From: Microtetraspora sp. NBRC 16547
GTDB taxonomy: Bacteria > Actinomycetota > Actinomycetes > Streptosporangiales > Streptosporangiaceae
DNA length: 64,000 nt
Assembly: GCF_030268965.1 (NCBI RefSeq)
Contig: NZ_BSSE01000002.1
Span: 186,001-250,000 of the forward strand
Reading direction: 5' to 3'
A model generated the notes under the pieces. It did no database searches and was not told the DNA's origin. It saw nothing but the letters and a program-made list of their open reading frames with translations. Position 1 is the stretch's first letter; each line of letters opens with the position of its first letter. Shown in pieces: positions 17,039 to 27,678 of this stretch. The translations under genes were made by a program, and so were the position numbers.

Positions 17039-18104
17039 GCCACCTGTGGCCCCGATGCTGGCCAAGGCGGTGAAGCGGCTACCGGGCCAGGACGGCTCGC
17101 TCTTCTACGAGCCGAAGTGGGATGGCTTCCGCTGCATCGTGTTCCGCGACGGCGACGAGGTCTATCTCGGCAGCCGGAACGAGCGGCCGTTCACCAGATA
17201 CTTCCCCGAGCTGGTCCAGGCCGTGCGCGAGGAGCTGCCCGAGCGGTGCGTCGTCGACGGCGAGATCGTCGTCATGAGCGGTCAGACGCTCGACTTCGAC
17301 GCGCTCCAGCAGCGCATCCATCCGGCGGAGTCCCGGGTGCGGCTGCTCGCCGAGCGGACGCCCGCGTCGTTCGTCGCGTTCGACCTGCTCGCCCTCGGCG
17401 ACGAGGACCTCATGGGCGCGCCGTTCGCCGACCGGAGGGCCCGGCTGGAGAAGGCGCTGGCCGGCGCCGGCCGCTCGATCCGGCTGACGCCGGTCACGCG
17501 GGACGAGCGGCAGGCGGCCGAGTGGTTCGACACGTTCGAGGGGGCGGGGCTGGACGGCATCGTCGTCAAGCCGGGCACCCTGCCGTACGAACCGGACCGG
17601 CGGGTGATGTTCAAGGTCAAGCACGAGCGGACGGCCGACTGCGTCGTCGCCGGCTACCGCGAGCACAAGACCGGCGGGGTGGTCGGCTCGCTGCTCCTGG
17701 GGCTGTACGACGCCGACGGGCGGCTGCACCACGTGGGCGTGGTCGCGGCGTTTTCCATGAAGCGCCGCGCCGAGCTGGTGGGGGAGCTCGCGCCGTACCG
17801 GCTGGAGGACCTGAGCGAGCACCCGTGGGCGTCGTGGGCGGCGCAAACCGGTGAGACGGCCCTCGACGGCGGCCAGCGGATGCCCGGCGCGGTCTCCCGG
17901 TGGAACGCCAAGAAGGACCTGTCGTTCATCCCGCTCCGGCCCGAGCTGGTGGTAGAGGTGGCCTACGACCACATGGAGGGCGACAGGTTCCGGCACACCA
18001 CCCAGTTCCGCCGCTGGCGCTCCGACCGCGAGCCGTCCTCGTGCACGTACGAGCAGCTCGAACGTCCCGTCGCCTACGACCTCGACGAGATCCTGCCGCG
18101 CTGA
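17022..18104 (+). CDS. ATP-dependent DNA ligase (LigC/LigD-ligase type)
   Basis: A 360-residue ligase. The nucleotidyl-transfer lysine is K32 in YEPKWDGFR; later motifs include VVDGEIVV, DGIVVKPG and MFKVKHERTADCVV, followed by an OB-fold region with the C-terminal RFRHTTQFRRWR. This is the size of a free-standing LigC or the ligase third of LigD. With the stand-alone polymerase upstream it can form a split end-joining machine. The gene starts inside the reductase gene. Confidence 0.93.
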   Translation: MSLPVEPPVAPMLAKAVKRLPGQDGSLFYEPKWDGFRCIVFRDGDEVYLGSRNERPFTRYFPELVQAVREELPERCVVDGEIVVMSGQTLDFDALQQRIHPAESRVRLLAERTPASFVAFDLLALGDEDLMGAPFADRRARLEKALAGAGRSIRLTPVTRDERQAAEWFDTFEGAGLDGIVVKPGTLPYEPDRRVMFKVKHERTADCVVAGYREHKTGGVVGSLLLGLYDADGRLHHVGVVAAFSMKRRAELVGELAPYRLEDLSEHPWASWAAQTGETALDGGQRMPGAVSRWNAKKDLSFIPLRPELVVEVAYDHMEGDRFRHTTQFRRWRSDREPSSCTYEQLERPVAYDLDEILPR

Positions 18105-18142
18105 CCGGCCCGCGCTGATCCGCGCCGATTCGCCCGGGAGGG

Positions 18143-18166
18143 CGGGGGAGCGGGGGAGCGGGGGAG
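18143..18166. repeat. Three tandem CGGGGGAG units
   Basis: Three exact 8-base copies lie just beyond the azlD stop. A short ACCGGC/GCCGGT hairpin (18167-18184) overlaps that stop and may terminate azlCD. Confidence 0.7.
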
Positions 18167-18175
18167 ACCGGCGCC

Positions 18176-18484
18176 TCAGCCGGTCAGCGCGCGGACAGCG
18201 GCGGTCACAACGACGGCCGCGCCGACGACCACGAGGAACGGCGCCCGCAGCAGAAGCGCGACGGCCGCCGCCGCGAGCCCGGCGGCCCGCGCGTCGACGA
18301 CCAGCGCCTGCCCGCTCCCGAAGGTCTGGATGGCGGTGAGCGCGGCCAGCATCGCGACGGGCACCAGAGACGCCATCCGCCGCACCAGGGGCCGCTCCAG
18401 CAGCCCGGCGGGCACGGACAGGCCGAGCAGCTTGACGGCGTAGCAGCCAAGCGCCGTGACGGCGATGGAGATCCAGACGATCAC
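18176..18484 (-). CDS. azlD: AzlD-type branched-chain amino acid exporter small subunit
   Basis: A 102-residue membrane protein with about four helices, matching AzlD, the small partner of AzlC (LIV-E exporter family). The GTG start overlaps the azlC stop (GTGA), so the pair is translationally coupled. A longer frame running backwards through azlC is a shadow. Exported substrate is by family only. Confidence 0.87.
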   Translation of the reverse strand: MIVWISIAVTALGCYAVKLLGLSVPAGLLERPLVRRMASLVPVAMLAALTAIQTFGSGQALVVDARAAGLAAAAVALLLRAPFLVVVGAAVVVTAAVRALTG

Positions 18485-19197
18485 GGGTGTGCCTCCTCGC
18501 GGCGGGTGACGGCCAGGACGATCGGCGCGGCGAGGGCCGCGACCAGGACGGGGACGCCGGTGGGCAGCAGTGGCAGGCAGGCCAACGCCAGCACGACGGC
18601 GAGGACCGCGACCAGCGCCTCCTGCCGCCCGCGCAGCATGGACGCGAGCAGCGCCAGGAAGACGGCCGGTCCGGCGGCGTCCAGCCCCCAGGCCGACGGG
18701 TCGCCGAGTGCGGCGGCTCCCAGCGCGCCGAGGAAGGTGGTGAGGTTCCAGAGCACGTACAGGCTGGCCCCGGTGACCGTGAAGCCGAGCCTGGCGCTGT
18801 CCCGGTCCGGCTGGGCCATGGCCACGGCCGAGGTCTCGTCGATGATCCACTGCGCGGCGAACGGGCGCACCGCCCGGGGCAGGCCCAGCAGGTGCGACAG
18901 CCGCAGCCCGTAGAACGCGTTGCGCACGCCCAGGAACAGGGCGCCCGCCACAGCGGCGACGGGGTTGCCGCCCGCTCCCAGCGCGCCGACGAGAGCGAAC
19001 TGGGACGCCCCGGTGAACACGAAGAGTGAGAGCGCGCACGTCTGCGCCAGGCTCAGCCCGGACCCGGCCGAGGTTACGCCGAACGCGAACCCGGACAGGC
19101 CGACGGCGATCCCCACCCCCAGGGCGTCACGGATGACCGCCGCCCGGGGACGGCTTGGTGCCCGTTCTCGTTGGATTTGTGCAGATTCCATGGTCAC
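18481..19197 (-). CDS. azlC: AzlC-type branched-chain amino acid exporter large subunit
   Basis: A 238-residue inner-membrane permease of the AzlC family. Helical segments include VGIAVGLSGFAFGVTSAGSG, and the family block LSLFVFTGASQFA and WIIDETSAVA are present. GTG at 19197 and ATG at 19191 are both possible starts. With AzlD it would export branched-chain amino acids or analogues. It is divergent from the Clp-N/HTH gene across a 153-base gap that carries that gene's operators. Confidence 0.9.
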   Translation of the reverse strand: MTMESAQIQRERAPSRPRAAVIRDALGVGIAVGLSGFAFGVTSAGSGLSLAQTCALSLFVFTGASQFALVGALGAGGNPVAAVAGALFLGVRNAFYGLRLSHLLGLPRAVRPFAAQWIIDETSAVAMAQPDRDSARLGFTVTGASLYVLWNLTTFLGALGAAALGDPSAWGLDAAGPAVFLALLASMLRGRQEALVAVLAVVLALACLPLLPTGVPVLVAALAAPIVLAVTRREEAHP

Positions 19198-19301
19198 GCG
19201 CCGAGATTACGCGGCGCCGCCAAAACGGTCTTGTACGTTCTTTCGCTCGCGCTGGCACGCCCCGGGAGGCACGCCGGGGACGCGGGTGAAGTGAGGGGTG
19301 T

Positions 19302-19348
19302 CGTCAACTGCGGGTTGACGATCGGACATCGTCAACCTAACGTTGACG
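19302..19348 (+). promoter_or_regulatory. Twin CGTCAAC-N5-GTTGACG operators on a leaderless promoter
   Basis: Two identical 7-5-7 palindromes occupy 19302-19320 and 19330-19348, starting 28 bases apart. A -35 box TTGACG (19315-19320) lies in the first and a -10 box TAACGT (19338-19343) in the second, separated by exactly 17 bases. The ATG follows seven bases after the -10 box, so the transcript should be leaderless. Binding at either site would block the promoter. Confidence 0.8.
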
Positions 19349-19350
19349 GT

Positions 19351-20136
19351 ATGACGAATCCCGTTCCGTTCACGCACCCGGTCCGGCTCGACGACCTGAT
19401 CGAGGCCATCAAGAGGGCGCACTCCGACGCGCTCGACCAGCTCGCCGACGCGGTCATCCTCGGCGATCACCTCGGCGAGGTCGCCGACCACCTGATCGGC
19501 CACTTCGTCGACCAGGCGCGGCGCTCAGGCGCGTCCTGGACCGACATCGGCAGGAGCATGGGCGTAACCAAGCAGGCCGCCCAGAAGCGGTTCGTGCCGA
19601 AGGCCTCCGCGGAGCCGTCGACGCTTGACCCCGACCAGGGATTCCGGCGGTTCACCCCGCGTGCCAGGAACGTCGTGATGGCCGCGCACAACGAGGCACA
19701 AGCGGCAGGCAACGACGAGGTCCGGCCCGAGCACCTGGCGCTGGGCCTCCTGAGCGAGCCGGAGGCCCTGGCCGCGAAGGCCATCGTCGCCCAGGGGGTG
19801 GCGCTGGAGACCGTACGGCAGGCCGTGGCGGCGACGCTGCCGCCGGCCGCCGAACGGGTGCCCGAGGTCATCCCGTACGACGCGCAGGCGCGCAAGGCGC
19901 TGGAGCTCACCTTCCGCGAGGCCCTGCTGATGGGTCACAACTACGTCGGGACCGAGCACATCCTGCTCGCGCTGCTGGAGCTGGAGGACGGCGCGGGCGT
20001 GTTCTCCGGCCTCGGCATCGCCAAGCCGGCCGCGGAGGAGTACATCAGGGCCACCCTGGCCGCCATCCTCGCGGCCCGGGAGCACGAGCAGGCCGGGGAG
20101 GCGGGGCAGGGGCAGGAGGGCCGGACGGAGGGGTGA
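19351..20136 (+). CDS. HTH plus Clp N-terminal domain protein, probable autoregulator
   Basis: A 261-residue protein. A helix-turn-helix at about residues 61-81 (ASWTDIGRSMGVTKQAAQKR) is followed by two Clp-N repeats (FTPRARNVVMAAHNEAQAAG and DAQARKALELTFREALLMGH). Clp-N modules normally recruit substrates or adaptors to ClpA/ClpC. The combination suggests a transcription factor that senses or is handed to the Clp protease. Two palindromes sit on its own promoter. ATG 19351 is fixed by promoter spacing; the longer frame is not coding. Confidence 0.87.
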   Translation: MTNPVPFTHPVRLDDLIEAIKRAHSDALDQLADAVILGDHLGEVADHLIGHFVDQARRSGASWTDIGRSMGVTKQAAQKRFVPKASAEPSTLDPDQGFRRFTPRARNVVMAAHNEAQAAGNDEVRPEHLALGLLSEPEALAAKAIVAQGVALETVRQAVAATLPPAAERVPEVIPYDAQARKALELTFREALLMGHNYVGTEHILLALLELEDGAGVFSGLGIAKPAAEEYIRATLAAILAAREHEQAGEAGQGQEGRTEG

Positions 20137-20152
20137 CCCCGGGCCCGCCCCC

Positions 20153-22282
<2,130 letters not shown>

Positions 22283-22370
22283 GTGACCCCATTCTCCTCC
22301 TGGGAGGGGCCTTCGTGTACCCCAAAAGATCTGCGAGATCCAGCCCGTCTTGCCGGTGTTCATGCAGACG

Positions 22371-22414
22371 CACGGGCCCCCGCCGGGCCGGGACGGCCGG
22401 AGCGGGGGCCCGTG
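22371..22414 (-). terminator. Strong hairpin after osmC
   Basis: A perfect 13-base-pair stem (CACGGGCCCCCGC at 22371-22383 and its complement at 22402-22414) with an 18-base loop that can itself pair. It lies just past the osmC stop and upstream of glgX, both on this strand, and so separates them. Confidence 0.85.
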
Positions 22415-22421
22415 AGGCGGT

Positions 22422-22850
22422 TCAGCCGACGAGTTCGGCGTTCAGGGTGATGGTGGTGCCCGCGAGGGCCTTGCTCACCGGGCAGTTGGCCTTGGCGGTC
22501 TCGGCCGCCTGCTGGAAGTCCGCGGCCGAGATGCCGGGAACCTGGCCGCGGACGGAGATCACGATGCCCGTGATGCCCTCGCCGGGCTGGAAGGTCACGT
22601 CCGCCCTGGTCTCCAGCGACTGCGGCGGAGTTCCGGCCTTGGCCAGGCCGCTGGACAGCGCCATCGAGAAGCAGGAGGAGTGAGCGGCCGCGATCAGCTC
22701 CTCGGGGCTGGTCTTGCCGTTCGCCTGCTCCGCCCTGGACGGCCAGGAGACGTCGAAGGTGCCGACGCCGGACGAGTCCAGAGAGACCGTGCCGGAGCCG
22801 TCGAGGAGCGCGCCCTTCCACTGGGTGGTCGCGGTACGGGTGGTCGCCAT
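22422..22850 (-). CDS. OsmC/Ohr family peroxiredoxin
   Basis: A 142-residue thiol peroxidase that detoxifies organic hydroperoxides. The two reactive cysteines are C60 (AAAHSSCFSMAL) and C123 (KANCPVSKAL). Closest in style to the OsmC rather than the Ohr branch, on the basis of the LDGSGTVSLDSSG segment. It has its own terminator. No OhrR-type regulator is adjacent. Confidence 0.92.
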   Translation of the reverse strand: MATTRTATTQWKGALLDGSGTVSLDSSGVGTFDVSWPSRAEQANGKTSPEELIAAAHSSCFSMALSSGLAKAGTPPQSLETRADVTFQPGEGITGIVISVRGQVPGISAADFQQAAETAKANCPVSKALAGTTITLNAELVG

Positions 22851-23039
22851 GGCGATATCCCTTCAGTCGTAAGTCCTCAGCTTCAGTTTCAATGAGCGAC
22901 CCTAACGCCGCCGGGAGCGACATCACGGAACCGGCCCGCGATCAGATCCCGTGACTCCGAAGCAGGCGGCCACGGACCCGGCCGCGGGCGCGTCCGGGAG
23001 CGTGTCCGGGAGGTCCGGGAGCGCGTCCAGGAGCGGAGG

Positions 23040-24641
23040 TCAGCAGCGCTCGATGAGAGCCTCCAGGTCGAGGCCGTCCGGCAGCGTGCCGAAGGCGTGC
23101 CCCCAGTCGCCGCCCAGCCGCGAGGCGCAGAACGCGTCCGACACGGCGGCGGGCGCGTGCCGTACGAGTAGGGACGCCTGGAGGAGCACGGTCATCTCCT
23201 CGGCCACCCGGCGAGCGCCGGACTCGCCGGAGGAGGCGAGGGTCGCGCGGACCCGGGCCGCGGCCTCCTTCACCCGCCGGTCGTCGGCCAGTTCGACCTC
23301 GGTGAAGAACGCCTCGGCGGCGTCGTGCTCCCGCGTCAGGGCCCGCATGAGGTCCAGGGCGGCCACGTTGCCCGAGCCCTCCCAGATGCCGTTGAGCGGC
23401 GACTCGCGGAACAGGCGTGGCATCTGGGACTCCTCGACGTATCCGTTGCCGCCGAGGCATTCGAGGGACTCCGCCGCGTGCGCGGGAGCCCGCTTGCACA
23501 CCCAGTACTTCGCGGCGGCGAGCGCGGTCCGCCGGAACACGCCCTCGGCCGCGTCGCCGGCGATCGACCGGTCCGTGGCCCCGGCGAGGCGCATCATGAG
23601 CGTCGTCGCCGCCTCCGACTCCAGCGCGAGATCGGCCAGCACGTTGCGCATCAGCGGCTGGTCGATCAGCGCCTTGCCGAACACGCGCCGGTGCCGCGTG
23701 TGATGCGCCGCCTGGGTCACGCCGTACCGCATGCCGGCGGCCGAGCCGATCACGCAGTCGAGCCGGGTCATGTTGACCATCTCGAGGATCGTCCGGACCC
23801 CGCGGCCCTCCTCGCCGACCAGGTACGCCACCGCGCGCTCGTACTCCACCTCGGCCGAGGCGTTCGAGCGGTTGCCGAGCTTGTCCTTCAACCGCATCAG
23901 CCGCATCGCGTTGCGGGTACCGTCCGGCAGCACGCGGGGGAGCAGGAAGCACGACAGGCCGCCCGGAGCCTGGGCGAGCACGAGGAACACGTCGCACATC
24001 GGCGCGGAGTTGAACCACTTGTGCCCGGTGATCGCGTAAGAGCCGTCGGAGAGGGGATCCGCCGTCGTCGTGTTGGCCCGGACGTCGGAGCCGCCCTGCT
24101 TCTCGGTCATCGCCATCCCGGCGAGCAGGCCGCGCTTCTCGTGGGGCGGGCGCAGCCCGAAGTCGTAGCTGCGCGAGGCGAGCGCCGCCTCCCATTCCGC
24201 CGTCAGCGCGGGCGAGTGCCGCAGCGCCGCCACCGACGCGTACGTCATCGAGATCGGGCAGCCGTGCCCCGCCTCGACCTGGGACCAGACGTAGAACTTG
24301 GCGGCTCGCGCGACGTGCGCGCCGGGCCGCGCGGATGTCCATGGCGCGGCGTGCAGCCCGTTCTCGACCGCCACGCCCATCAGCTCGTGCCAGGCCGGGT
24401 GGAACTCCACCTCGTCGATCCGGTTGCCGTACCGGTCGTGGGTCCGCAGCGTGGGCGGGTGCTCGTTGGCCAGCCGGCCCCACTCCTGCGCCCTGGCCGA
24501 ACCGGCGAGCACGCCGAGCTGCCGGAGCTCGCCCGCGGCCCAGTCCGCGCCCTCCCGGGCCAGCCCGTCGAGGAGCGCCGCGTCCGATGAGACGTCGTGT
24601 CCCGTGAGCGGCGGTACCTGGTTGAAGACGTCGTGGGTCAC
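23040..24641 (-). CDS. AidB-like acyl-CoA dehydrogenase family protein
   Basis: A 533-residue flavoprotein. Features in order: SMTYASVAALRHSP, the FAD-contact block MAMTEKQGGSDVRANTTTA, CLGGNGYVEES and GIWEGSGNVAALDLMRAL. The long form and these blocks match AidB, which in E. coli is induced by alkylation and binds DNA, rather than a standard fatty-acid enzyme. A GTG start at 24641 follows AGGAGGGG. It is 57 bases from the ankyrin gene stop. Substrate is not predictable. Confidence 0.88.
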   Translation of the reverse strand: MTHDVFNQVPPLTGHDVSSDAALLDGLAREGADWAAGELRQLGVLAGSARAQEWGRLANEHPPTLRTHDRYGNRIDEVEFHPAWHELMGVAVENGLHAAPWTSARPGAHVARAAKFYVWSQVEAGHGCPISMTYASVAALRHSPALTAEWEAALASRSYDFGLRPPHEKRGLLAGMAMTEKQGGSDVRANTTTADPLSDGSYAITGHKWFNSAPMCDVFLVLAQAPGGLSCFLLPRVLPDGTRNAMRLMRLKDKLGNRSNASAEVEYERAVAYLVGEEGRGVRTILEMVNMTRLDCVIGSAAGMRYGVTQAAHHTRHRRVFGKALIDQPLMRNVLADLALESEAATTLMMRLAGATDRSIAGDAAEGVFRRTALAAAKYWVCKRAPAHAAESLECLGGNGYVEESQMPRLFRESPLNGIWEGSGNVAALDLMRALTREHDAAEAFFTEVELADDRRVKEAAARVRATLASSGESGARRVAEEMTVLLQASLLVRHAPAAVSDAFCASRLGGDWGHAFGTLPDGLDLEALIERC

Positions 24642-24698
24642 CGGTGCCCCTCCTGTGAAACTCGTCCTGGTTCGTTCGAACATCTCCTCTGAACAGGG

Positions 24699-26174
24699 TC
24701 AGCGGATGACGGTCTCGATGTCCAGGCCTAGCTGCGTCGCGCCGTCCAGGGCCAGGTCGCGCGCGTAGTCGTCGTCCGTCTCCGACAGCACCCGGTGGAT
24801 TCCGCCGATCGCCCGCCGGTCGCCCCTGGCCGCCAGCCCCCGCACGGCCTCGGCGACCGTCGTGATGTCGCCGTCGGCCAGCCGCGCGGCCAGCGCCTCA
24901 CGGATGCGCGGGGTGTCGGCGTCCAGGCCGGCGAGGCCCATGGTCGCCCAGTCGCGGACCTCGGTGTCGCCCTCCTGGCTCAGCCGTACCAGCCGGGACA
25001 GCCCCTCCTCGTCATCCGGGGGCAGCACGGCGGCGAGCGCCATGGCGTCGCTCGTGGAGGGCTGCCGCCCCGGGCGGTCCACGATCTCCAGCACCTCGGG
25101 CAGCGCCTCCGTGTCGCCGTGGTGCGCGATCGCGCCGAGGACCGCGTCGACGACCTTGGGTTCGGTCTCGGTCCGGGCCAGCCGCCGCAGGATCGCCAGG
25201 CTGCGCTCGTGGAAGGGCCGATCGCTCGCGTCGTAGCCGAACTGGGCGAGGACGTCCACCGCGAACTCGCGGTCCAGCGGATCGCCGCTCTCGCACAGCT
25301 CCGCCGCCGCCTCGAACGTCACGTCGTCATGGCGTTTCTGCAACGCGTGGACCGCCGCCCACCAGGTCTCGCCGTCCTCGTCCACGTCCCGGTACGGCGC
25401 GGCGCGGGCGACCAGGTCCTCGGCCGGCGTGCGCAGGCCCAGTGCCTCTTCGAGGAGGATGGTGATCGCCGCGTGGCCACGCTGGCGCGCGGTCCAGAAG
25501 CCGTCGCCCTTCGCGTCCCTGGCCTCGGCGGTGATCAGTTCGGTGCCGTCGTCGGCGTGGCCCCTGGCCACCATGACGGCCCACCCCGGCTCGGCGTGCC
25601 GGGCGACCTCCTCCCGCATCTCGGCCTCCAGGTCGGCGCCCGCCCAGCGCCTGGCGACGTCCAGGGCCGTGTCGCCCGCGCCGTCCGGCCGTGCCGGGTC
25701 GGCGCCGTGCTCCAGCAGGGACCAGACGATCCCGTACGCGCCGAAGCGCGCGGCCGCGGTGAGCGGCGTGGTGCCCTCCTCGTCGGCGATGTCCGGATCC
25801 GCGCCGGCGTCGAGGAGGACGTCCGCGGACCTGAGATGCCCCTGGGCGGCGGCCCAGAGCAGGGCGGTCAAGCCGCCGCCCTCCGCGGCGTTCGGGTCGG
25901 CACCTCCGTCGACCAGGGCCTGGATGGTCTCCCAGTGGTTCCAGCAGGTGGCCGCGCAGAGAGGTAGCCCTTCGTCCTTGCCCCCGCTCGGCCGGTCCGG
26001 GTCGGCCCCGTACTCCAGCAGCAGCCGCACCATCTCGTGGTCGCCGTTGACGGCCGCCCGATAGAGCGGAGTGGTCCCCGGTGCGCGGTTCAGATCCGTG
26101 TCGGGATGGAGCATCCGTCGCACCCTGCCGACGTCACCCTCCGAAACCGCGTGCAAAAGCTCACGGTATGTCAC
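24699..26174 (-). CDS. Ankyrin-repeat and HEAT-like repeat protein
   Basis: A 491-residue soluble scaffold. Residues 1-175 form about five ankyrin repeats (GTTPLYRAAVNGDHEMVRLL, then LTALLWAAAQGHLRSADVLL). A middle segment of unknown type follows, and residues about 285-490 are helical HEAT-like repeats (DPLDREFAVDVLAQFGYD, EVRDWATMGLAGLDAD). There is no signal peptide or enzyme motif. It probably mediates protein contacts; partner unknown. Confidence 0.85.
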   Translation of the reverse strand: MTYRELLHAVSEGDVGRVRRMLHPDTDLNRAPGTTPLYRAAVNGDHEMVRLLLEYGADPDRPSGGKDEGLPLCAATCWNHWETIQALVDGGADPNAAEGGGLTALLWAAAQGHLRSADVLLDAGADPDIADEEGTTPLTAAARFGAYGIVWSLLEHGADPARPDGAGDTALDVARRWAGADLEAEMREEVARHAEPGWAVMVARGHADDGTELITAEARDAKGDGFWTARQRGHAAITILLEEALGLRTPAEDLVARAAPYRDVDEDGETWWAAVHALQKRHDDVTFEAAAELCESGDPLDREFAVDVLAQFGYDASDRPFHERSLAILRRLARTETEPKVVDAVLGAIAHHGDTEALPEVLEIVDRPGRQPSTSDAMALAAVLPPDDEEGLSRLVRLSQEGDTEVRDWATMGLAGLDADTPRIREALAARLADGDITTVAEAVRGLAARGDRRAIGGIHRVLSETDDDYARDLALDGATQLGLDIETVIR

Positions 26175-26255
26175 TCTTCCATGGTCACACAGGTGGACAA
26201 ATGGTTCCTTCCCAGGGAGGATGGGCGGCCGCGTTCACCGGGATACTGTTGTCCC

Positions 26256-27182
26256 GTGAGTGATCTGGGTGGAATGCGGGCGTCGGACGCGGAACGAGAG
26301 GCCGTGGTGGAGCGGCTGCGAGAGGCGTCCGTCGATGGACGGCTGACCCTCGCCGAGCTGACGGAGCGCACGGAGGCGGCTTACCTGGCCCAGACTCACG
26401 CCGAGCTCGCGCAGCTCACCTCGGACCTTCCCGGTGGAGCGCCCGCTCCCTCCTATCGCCCGCCGGCCACCGGCGGTGGCGGCGGCAAGGTCCGCAAGTG
26501 GATCGTCGCGGTGATGGGCGACACCAAGCGGCAGGGCAGCTGGCGCGTCGACCAGGAGATCGGCGCGGTCTGCGTGATGGGCGATGTCACGCTCGACCTG
26601 CGCGAGGCCGAGGTCCGCTCGAACACGATCGACATCGTGGCGACCTGCGTGATGGGGGACATCAAGATCATCGTGCCCGACGGTGTGGACGTCGAGCTCT
26701 CCGGCATGGCCATCATGGGCGACAAGAAGGTTCAGGTGGTCGAGGCCCCGCCGAACCAGAACGCCCCCGTGGTCCGGGTGCGTGCGTACGCCGTGATGGG
26801 TGACATCAAGATCATCGGTGACTCCCGGGCCAAGCCGATCAAGCGCGGCTGGTTCGCGTGGAGCGATTGGTGGCAGGAGCGCCGCGGAGAGACCGGCTAC
26901 GGCCCTCGCCACGACCTCCGTCACGACATGCGGCACGATCTCCACCACGATCTCCACCGCGATCTCCACCGCGATCTCCACCATGACCCCCGCCAGGCGC
27001 TCGGCGAGGCGCGGGACGCCTTTCGCGAGATGCGCCGGGAAGTCCGGGAGACCCACAGGGAGATGCGCAGGGATGCGCGGGAGACGCGCAGAGAGGAACG
27101 GGACGCGTGGCGCGCGGCCCGCGACGGTTACCTGCCCGAGCCCCCCTCTCCCCCGGAGCCGCCGCAGGCGCCCCGCTGGTGA
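26256..27182 (+). CDS. DUF1707 / LiaF-like domain protein with His-Asp-Leu repeat tail
   Basis: A 308-residue protein. The N-terminal DUF1707 domain (MRASDAEREAVVERLREASV) is followed by beta-rich segments that repeat VMGD four times, like the cell-wall-active-antibiotics response (LiaF-type) fold. The last 90 residues are an extreme charged tail with RHDLRHDMRHDLHHDL-type units and then Arg/Glu-rich repeats. GTG 26256 is supported by TACTGT (26244-26249) six bases upstream. Envelope-stress function is inferred from the fold. Confidence 0.83.
   Translation: MSDLGGMRASDAEREAVVERLREASVDGRLTLAELTERTEAAYLAQTHAELAQLTSDLPGGAPAPSYRPPATGGGGGKVRKWIVAVMGDTKRQGSWRVDQEIGAVCVMGDVTLDLREAEVRSNTIDIVATCVMGDIKIIVPDGVDVELSGMAIMGDKKVQVVEAPPNQNAPVVRVRAYAVMGDIKIIGDSRAKPIKRGWFAWSDWWQERRGETGYGPRHDLRHDMRHDLHHDLHRDLHRDLHHDPRQALGEARDAFREMRREVRETHREMRRDARETRREERDAWRAARDGYLPEPPSPPEPPQAPRW
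26911..26988 (+). repeat. Twelve-base coding repeats (His-Asp-Leu units)
   Basis: About six tandem 12-base units of the type CACGATCTCCAC or CGCGATCTCCAC encode (R/H)DL(R/H) tetrads. The near-identical codons suggest recent slippage expansion. Confidence 0.8.
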
Positions 27183-27273
27183 TCGCCCGGACCCGGCCCG
27201 TGTCCGACTGACCCGCGTGCAACGGCCCGGCCCGGCTCGGCTCGGGGGGCGTCAGGTCAGTCGATCGGTCGCG

Positions 27274-27678
27274 TCAGTTGAGCGATGAGCCGGGGCAGGC
27301 GACCGGCAGGCCGAGTGCGGAGGCGGCGGCCAGCAGACGCTTGTCGTAGGTCACGAAATGATCCACGACAACCCCGAACTGCATCGCCGTCGCGAGATGG
27401 ATCGCGTCCAAGCTACGCAACATCGAATCGGAGAAGGTGGCGGCCACGCCGCGAACGGCCACGTCGATGTCGATCCTCTGGATGCCGGCAAGGACGGGAG
27501 GAACTCGATCGAGGCGCTCCGGGGCGACACGCCGTATGCTTCGTGGCACCTCGACTTCGACCAGCGCTGAGCTGAGTGGGGGATTGTCCGGTCGGCTCGT
27601 CAGCCACTCTCGCAGTGCCAGCGATTCCGGTTCGGGGTGGATCATCTTGACGATGGCGGCGCTGTCCATGTAGATCAA
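27274..27678 (-). CDS. PIN-domain toxin, VapC type
   Basis: A 134-residue PIN ribonuclease, the toxin of a VapBC pair. The acidic residues expected for metal binding are visible: D5 (IYMDSAAIV), E in LVEVEVPRS, D in RSLDAIHLATA and D in VTYDKRL. I chose the TTG at 27678, which overlaps the antitoxin stop and follows GGAGGAG; the ATG at 27669 is an alternative. Confidence 0.87.
   Translation of the reverse strand: MIYMDSAAIVKMIHPEPESLALREWLTSRPDNPPLSSALVEVEVPRSIRRVAPERLDRVPPVLAGIQRIDIDVAVRGVAATFSDSMLRSLDAIHLATAMQFGVVVDHFVTYDKRLLAAASALGLPVACPGSSLN

Noticed and set aside
26911-26988. The 12-base tandem units as a CRISPR array.
   Set aside because: Units are contiguous without spacers and lie in frame inside a gene.
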